Assembly (NCBI GenBank): GCA_030278955.1
Contig: JAOANR010000015.1
Span: 36,922,487 to 36,986,486, forward strand
From: Hygrophila difformis
Lineage: Eukaryota; Streptophyta; Magnoliopsida; Lamiales; Acanthaceae
Direction of reading: 5' to 3'
DNA: 64,000 nt
Shown: positions 59,556 to 64,000 of the stretch, piece by piece
Position numbering within the stretch: position 1 is the stretch's first letter
Layout of the letters: each line of letters starts with the position of its first letter
The notes under the pieces: model-generated
Told to the model about the DNA's origin: nothing
The model's input: only the letters and a program-made list of their open reading frames with translations
The model's database searches: none
Program-made: the position numbers and the translations under genes

Positions 59556-59802
59556 GAGTTTTTAAGTGTTGTCTTAAAGCTTCTAACCTTACGATTAGTT
59601 TGCAATAATTTTTAAAAGTTCTATTTTTCTTGAGTTTTATTCTTTTGATTTTTATTCTATTTTGTTTACAGATCTTACAATCTTTAGTTTGGTTTTTGAA
59701 TAGCTTTTTCTTTTCTATGTCAATTATTAAGAATTTTTCGTAATTAATGTTTTCATTTAATTTAGTCGTATTTTGATTATCTTTTAATCCGTCATTAGCC
59801 AT
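59548..59802 (-). CDS. First viral ORF, 84 codons, basic with C-x2-C
   Basis: ATG at 59802, 22 bases after the primer binding site. It carries CKICKQNRIKIKRIKLKKN and a basic C-terminus, suggesting RNA or DNA binding. Overlaps the next ORF by 8 bp. Unknown family. Confidence 0.5.
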   Translation of the reverse strand: MANDGLKDNQNTTKLNENINYEKFLIIDIEKKKLFKNQTKDCKICKQNRIKIKRIKLKKNRTFKNYCKLIVRLEALRQHLKTHE

Positions 59803-59824
59803 AAGCCCTAAAATCGCAACTTAT

Positions 59825-59836
59825 GCTCTGATACCA
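59825..59836 (-). other. tRNA-Met primer binding site of the pararetrovirus
   Basis: TGGTATCAGAGC on the minus strand, complementary to the 3' end of initiator tRNA-Met. It marks map position 1 of Caulimoviridae genomes and the start of minus-strand DNA synthesis. Confidence 0.92.
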
Positions 59837-60130
59837 ATTTTTTAGAGGGGTGTGTGATTTTTGGGCACTTTTTAGAGAAGTGTTAAACTCATTTAAATCA
59901 TTTTTGGACATTATTTTCCTTAATTTTGGTGTTTTAGGGGTAAAATGGGTATTTTTCAAAAATTTCTCTTCCTAGGGGGTTTAAAGGGATAAAAATTGGT
60001 GTAGGTATTTTGGAGGGATAAAGTGTTGGTGTTGGGGGTTTTTAAATAATTTTCCCAATTTTTAATTTATTTATAAAAATAGCATAATAATAAAAAACTT
60101 AAAATATGAAAGGTTTGATTTATATTTATT

Positions 60131-60451
60131 GGGGAAAACCGATATTGTCCCATAATTTTTCAAAATTTCCAAACAGTCCCACAAATATCGAATTAGACGA
60201 ATCCGTTCAATAGCTACCATAATTTTCGCCCAACCCGTCCATAAACCCGGTTTTTCGCTAATAATCGCCAAACCCGTCCCATAACTACCCTAATCATCGC
60301 CGAACTCATCCCTACATTAGGATAGTTATGGGACGGGTTCGGCGAAAATTAGCGAAAAAACCAGGTTCTGAATGGGTTAGTCTAATTCGATTTTTGTGGG
60401 ATGATTTTGGAAATTAAAAAAACTTATGGGACTAAATGAGTTTTTTTTCCC
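60131..60451. mobile_element. Foldback MITE, 10-bp target duplication
   Basis: Long palindromic arms (outer ends GGGGAAAAC... / ...TTTTTTTTCCC; inner text CCCACAAATATCGAATTAGA and its complement) are flanked by TATATTTATT at 60121-60130 and 60452-60461. Mutator-type size of duplication. Confidence 0.88.
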
Positions 60452-60465
60452 TATATTTATTTCTA

Positions 60466-61078
60466 AGTCCCACATACTACAGCTTACACAGTTACGTGCA
60501 AGAGCATTTCTTGTACTTGTTGTTAGCCGGCATTGCTTATACCTAGACATGGCCGGTTCAACCGAACCGGCGGTTGTATAGTGATAGTTTGTGTATTTTA
60601 TACCATATTTAATTGCACTATTCCTCTAATATAAAGTCGTTGTTCCCATTCCGATGGGTTAGTGTGCTCAATCTTATTATTCATACGGTGTTAAATGTGA
60701 TCATTCTTGTTATTCATGCCGTGTTAAATGTGTTGCATCATGGTTTTTATTATATGAATCATATATCAAGCAGTATACTGAACCATTAATTGTAAGAAAA
60801 TATTGTAACAATAAAATGCACAAAGTACAAATAATATAGATAATCAACACATTCAACATGAGCATATTCAACATGCAAACCTATAAACACAGTCATAATA
60901 AAAAAAACTATACATAATGTGGATAATCAGCACATTCAATATGTGCATATTCAACATACAAACATATTCCGATGGCATTATTCAAAAGATTACACAAAGG
61001 GAAATTCTTACACAAACATCATCATTGCTTAATTTAAAACACAAACCCAGAGTGAGTGCAATATCTGCACTTCATCGT
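60466..61078. other. Non-coding stretch 3' of the host gene
   Basis: AT-rich. Direct repeats around CACATTCAACATGAGCATATTCAACATGCAAAC occur at 60848 and 60932. GGTTCAACCGAACCGG at 60554 is a short palindrome. Likely contains the 3' untranslated region of the minus-strand gene that ends at 61079. Confidence 0.4.
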
Positions 61079-62179
61079 TTACTGAAAGCTACCAGCGCCA
61101 GATGGTTCAAAATCTTTTGCACCCTTCTCTTTGATTGCCTGAAAGTTAAACAAGAAAGGAGAATTAACCAGTAGGAAACTAATGCGTACTGTTTACTGGT
61201 GATTGGAGAAAAATTACTTATAAATAACGGAGGAAATTAAAGACGGATAAGATAATGAATAATGATAAATTATTGGAAGGATGAATAATTTTTATTATGT
61301 ACTTAACTGGATGAAAAAATAGTTATTAAGAAAAAATTTAGTATTAAAAAAGGGAAAAAAAGCTCATTTAGTCCCATAAGTTTTTCCAATTACCAAAATA
61401 ATCCCACAAATATCGAATTAGACGAATCCGTTCCATAACTACCCTAATCATATCCGAACCCGTCCATGATCCCAATTTTTTTTTGCTAATCATCACCGAA
61501 CCCGTCCCATAACCACCTTAATCATCGCCGAACCCATCCCTCCATTAGGGAAGTTATGGGACGGGTTCGATGATTATTAGCGAAAATATCGGTTCATGGA
61601 CGGGTTCGGCTATGATTAGGGTAGTTATGGGAAGGATTCGTCTAATTCGATATTTGTGGGATGATTTTGGGAATTGAAAAAAACTTATGGGACTAAATGA
61701 GTTTTTTTTCCATTAAAAAAGAAATGCAAGCAAAGAATATTGGAAGAATCTTGAAAGAAATTAAATAGGGAGTAATAAACAATGGTTGTAGGAGTATTAT
61801 TTTTCTCTCTTTGTAGGTTAATTAATGAAATGCTCAGCGTACGTACGGGGTGCTTGCAGTCATGACGTGGGAAGCCGCAGGCATCAGGAAGTGGGAAGCA
61901 GCACATAAATGCCGCGAGTAGGAAAACCCGCGTATCAATAATATCTGGGAAGCTATGATAACCTCCGGCGCACAGACAGTCGAAGTCAACTGGTCCAAGG
62001 TCGCAACAGTAGCCCTTGGTACGCGCTGCAAGTGCTCTTACACAGTCGTTAGAGTTTTGTCCATCCAGTGTGCACGACAGGTTAGGCTCATATTGGGCGC
62101 AGACCAATTGCTGGAGGCTGCAAGAAGCCAACAGCACCAGCAGGAATAGGCCGAGCAAGCTCTGTTTGGGGCCTTTCAT
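61079..62179 (-). CDS. Small secreted cysteine-rich (nsLTP/8CM-like) protein, two exons
   Basis: Exon 1 is 62179-61847 (111 codons), donor GTACGT. Exon 2 is 61138-61079 (19 codons + TAA) after acceptor CTTTCAG; both are phase 0, giving 130 residues. The N-terminus is a signal peptide (LLGLFLLVLLASCSLQQLVCA). The mature part has C-x10-C-x11-CC-x8-CLC-x23-C-x6-C, close to the type-2 lipid-transfer spacing, plus an extra CC partner and a final CGFPRHDC. The tail is SGAGSFQ. Such proteins are secreted and bind lipids or act in defence and development; the role here is inferred. The 708-bp intron contains a foldback MITE. Confidence 0.7.
61353..61711. mobile_element. Foldback MITE in the intron, 10-bp target duplication
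   Basis: Arms GGAAAAAAAGCTCATTTAGTCCCATAAG... and the inverse ...CTTATGGGACTAAATGAG are flanked by ATTAAAAAAG at 61343-61352 and 61712-61721. Same family as 60131-60451. The whole element is a near-palindrome that would fold in the pre-mRNA. Confidence 0.9.
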
Positions 62180-63160
62180 TTCTGCTACAACTCGATATTT
62201 TTTTATTTCTCACTTTTGATTTCTCTTGTATTTGGAAAAATCCCCCCGAGTTTAAGTAATGTTGGATGGATGATTGATCCTCCACTGAATTATTGTAGCA
62301 AGTAGGAGTGTTATTTTCATGAGGAGTTGGCCGTAGATAATCGTCCACTGAATTGTTGTCTCAAGTAGCCAAGTAGGAGTAATATATTCATGTGGAGTAG
62401 GAAAAAATACATAAATATGTCGCCTGATTTTTCATCGCACAATTGGTCCTTATGTGATGTCCGCTATTATCACATTCTGTCTGAAAACCTAATCCTTGAA
62501 ACATACCAAAACAAACTTATTGATTAACTTTGTGGCTTGCCAATTTATTTTATGTGATGATTCTTAATTGGGTTAAGTCTGTTTATGATTCATGGATTGT
62601 CAATACATCTAACATGGCAATGTCTTTTTATTAAAAAAAAAAAAAAAAGGCGCGATGAGAGAGGGTAGGGTCGAGCAGTGGCATTGAAATCAATCATGGT
62701 GGGAGGGTGCTGATAGAAATTGAAATGGTGGTCTGTAACATGTGAAAAAGTAGCAGATCAGAATGTAGTAGACTGATTTACAGTGGGCTTGGCCTTTCTA
62801 AGATTATGACCTTGGTTGTGCTTGGTTTTAATAAAGAATACTCTTTCCCTCAAAAAAAAAAAAAAAGAAAAGATACCGTTAAGTGGAATCTTGTTGAATT
62901 CTCTGTTCGTATAGTTTTAAAATATATATATATATATATATATATTTATAATTTTTAGTTCTCTATATTTTAAGGTTTGGGGGTCTTTCATTAACAGTGC
63001 AACTCTGCCTTCAATTCTTACTTTTGATTTCTGTTTTTGGTAACACAAAACGGCAGTACCAGTTTATATTGTTTTACATCCTCCACTCAGTTATTACAAT
63101 CTATGTTAATTTCAAAATTTCAGTTATAATTTCCAAGTGTGTTTAAAAGTTCACTGGAAT
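62180..63160. other. Upstream region of the host gene with an A-tailed retroposon scrap
   Basis: 62180-62630 should hold the promoter; no clear TATA box is singled out. 62649-62865 ends with AATAAAGAATACTC and a poly(A) run and starts after another A run at 62633, suggesting a short poly(A)-tailed retroposon. A (TA)n tract lies at 62920-62945. Confidence 0.4.
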
Positions 63161-63162
63161 AG

Positions 63163-63550
63163 TTTTTTTTTTTTTTTTTTTCGGTGAAGGACGCAACGAG
63201 GCGTCGGAAAAAAGGGAAGCACTATAAAAAACTACAGAAGAGGGGGAAAGGAAGGAAAAAATAACCGAAACATAAAACACAAATATATAAAATCATGGGA
63301 ACCAGGTCCCAGCCAAATCCGCAGCCAGGTGAGGACGAGCCATGTCTGGTGGATAAGCCTAAGTAGTGAAGAAATCTTCCGAATTCGCTCCGAGTTTCGC
63401 AAGAGAATCTGCTACGAAATTCTCTTCACGGAAAATATGAAACCATTGAAAGCCCGGGTGATGGTTCAGAATATCACAAATACTATTCGCAAGAGGAAAC
63501 TGGGGGTGATCCGTATTAACCCCTTGACGAACTTAAGATCATGTAATAAA
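63163..63550 (-). pseudogene. LINE 3' end (RNase H C-terminus)
   Basis: A T-run at 63163-63181 is the minus-strand poly(A) tail. Upstream on the minus strand is REENFVADSLAKLGANSEDFF, the RNase H tail seen in the other LINEs of the window. Strongly 5'-truncated, with stops. No clear target duplication found. Confidence 0.7.
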
Positions 63551-63654
63551 TATGGTGGATGGAAATAATGGGTCGGAGAGAAGTATATAAATTATTTATT
63601 TCAAAAAATGATATATTATGATCAAGTATTCACGTGTATAAATTATTTGTGCAA

Positions 63655-64000
63655 AAAAAGTCAAAATCATCCCACAACTTTCGTGTGTTTCTCAAATGGT
63701 CCCATAATTGTGCACTCCACTTAATCTATCCAATATGTTTGCTAATCATCACCCAAATGATCCCATCGGAGGTTAATCACGAGTATTAACGGGTTAATCA
63801 TCCCACAACTTTTGTCCGTTTTCTCAAATGGTCCTATAATTAACCCCTTAATACTTGCGACACGTCAACCTGGGAGTTTATTAACCTCGGATGGGATCAT
63901 TTGGGCGAGGATTAGCAAACATATTAGATGGATTAAGTGAGTGCATAATTATGAGACCATTTAAGAAACGCACGAAAGTGGTGGGACCATTTTGGCTTTT
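63655..64000. mobile_element. Foldback element, second family, cut by window edge
   Basis: The left arm from 63655 (GTCAAAATCATCCCACAACT...) is the reverse complement of the right arm ending at 64000 (...GGTGGGACCATTTTGGCTTTT). A partial extra copy of the left arm (CATCCCACAACTTTTGTC) lies in the middle (63799). The right target duplication is outside the window. Confidence 0.75.

Larger units (their letters stand above)
49368..59837 (-). mobile_element. Endogenous pararetrovirus (Caulimoviridae), about 10.5 kb
   Basis: In minus-strand order: tRNA-Met primer site (59836), ORFs of 84, 133 and 159 codons, movement protein, coat protein, Gag/Pol-type polyprotein, viroplasmin-like ORF, TATA box (51177), poly(A) signal (51037), then three leader-region ORFs. 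Neighbouring ORFs overlap by a few bases, as in replicating caulimovirids. No integrase is present, so integration was by host repair or transposon. The left limit is the last ORF stop (49368) and may be slightly off. Starting at the primer site suggests a molecule linearised at the minus-strand gap. Most frames are open; breaks are at the coat/polyprotein junction and in the leader ORFs. Confidence 0.9.
49119..60056 (-). mobile_element. Inverted-repeat-bounded element enclosing a pararetrovirus
   Basis: The left end GGGGAACTTATTAATAAATA (49119) and the reverse complement of the right end, GGGAAAATTATTTAAAAACC (60056), align without gaps for about 71 bp, 49 of 71 identical by my hand count. 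Immediately outside both ends is AATTTTTAA (49110-49118 and 60057-60065). Nine-base duplications plus inverted ends fit a Mutator-type DNA transposon. Between them lies a complete pararetrovirus. Either viral DNA integrated into a transposon, or the virus-containing unit moved as one. Confidence 0.6.

Overview
This is nuclear DNA of a flowering plant, almost certainly a eudicot. The evidence is AT-rich sequence, GT-AG spliced exon fragments, plant-type L1 LINEs with an RNase H tail, Ty3/gypsy non-autonomous LTR elements, Stowaway and Mutator-type MITEs, a Helitron terminus and a complete integrated plant pararetrovirus. The species cannot be fixed from the sequence. Nearly everything is mobile DNA; the one plausible intact host gene is a two-exon small secreted cysteine-rich (lipid-transfer-like) protein at 61.1-62.2 kb.

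Layout. 1-8564: a minus-strand non-autonomous LTR retrotransposon with a 5.38-kb LTR and a coding-free 2.98-kb interior (LARD-like). It carries a tRNA-Asp primer site and, inside the LTR, an array of inverted 10-bp motifs. It sits inside a minus-strand LINE (8565-16.99 kb), which is also split by a 5'-truncated gag-only element (10.98-15.8 kb). 17.07-18.05 kb: a short LINE with a MITE inside its RNase H domain. 18240-26099: a complete gag-only LTR element (TR-GAG type) with near-identical 3-kb LTRs and a TATTT target duplication. 26.1-31 kb: Helitron-like 3' ends, a Stowaway MITE, a relic of the 5.4-kb LTR and a HECT-ligase gene fragment. 30985-35186: a LINE with a perfect 15-bp target duplication.

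35528 to about 43.45 kb: a minus-strand Helitron-like mosaic. A hairpin-CTAG terminus is followed by isolated exons, all in one orientation, of at least six unrelated genes: MAP65, phytyl ester synthase-like, LRR-VIII receptor kinase, MAP kinase, OCRE RNA-binding protein and aleurain protease. 43804-48916: a Mutator-like element with a 9-bp target duplication, a Ulp1 protease exon and a FAR1-related gene.

49119-60056: the most interesting locus. A pararetrovirus of about 10.5 kb lies on the minus strand: tRNA-Met primer site, three small ORFs, movement protein, coat protein, a protease-RT-RNase H polyprotein with a badnavirus-type second cysteine motif, a viroplasmin-like protein, then TATA box, poly(A) signal and leader ORFs. 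It is enclosed by imperfect terminal inverted repeats and a perfect 9-bp direct repeat, as if it were cargo of a DNA transposon. 60-64 kb: foldback MITEs with 10-bp duplications, the host gene, a LINE 3' end and a further foldback element cut by the window edge.

How the parts interact: most elements are inserted in one another, so relative ages can be read. The LINE at 8.6-17 kb predates both LTR elements, and the 18-26 kb element is among the youngest. Many apparent ORFs (low-complexity, LTR-internal) are not genes.
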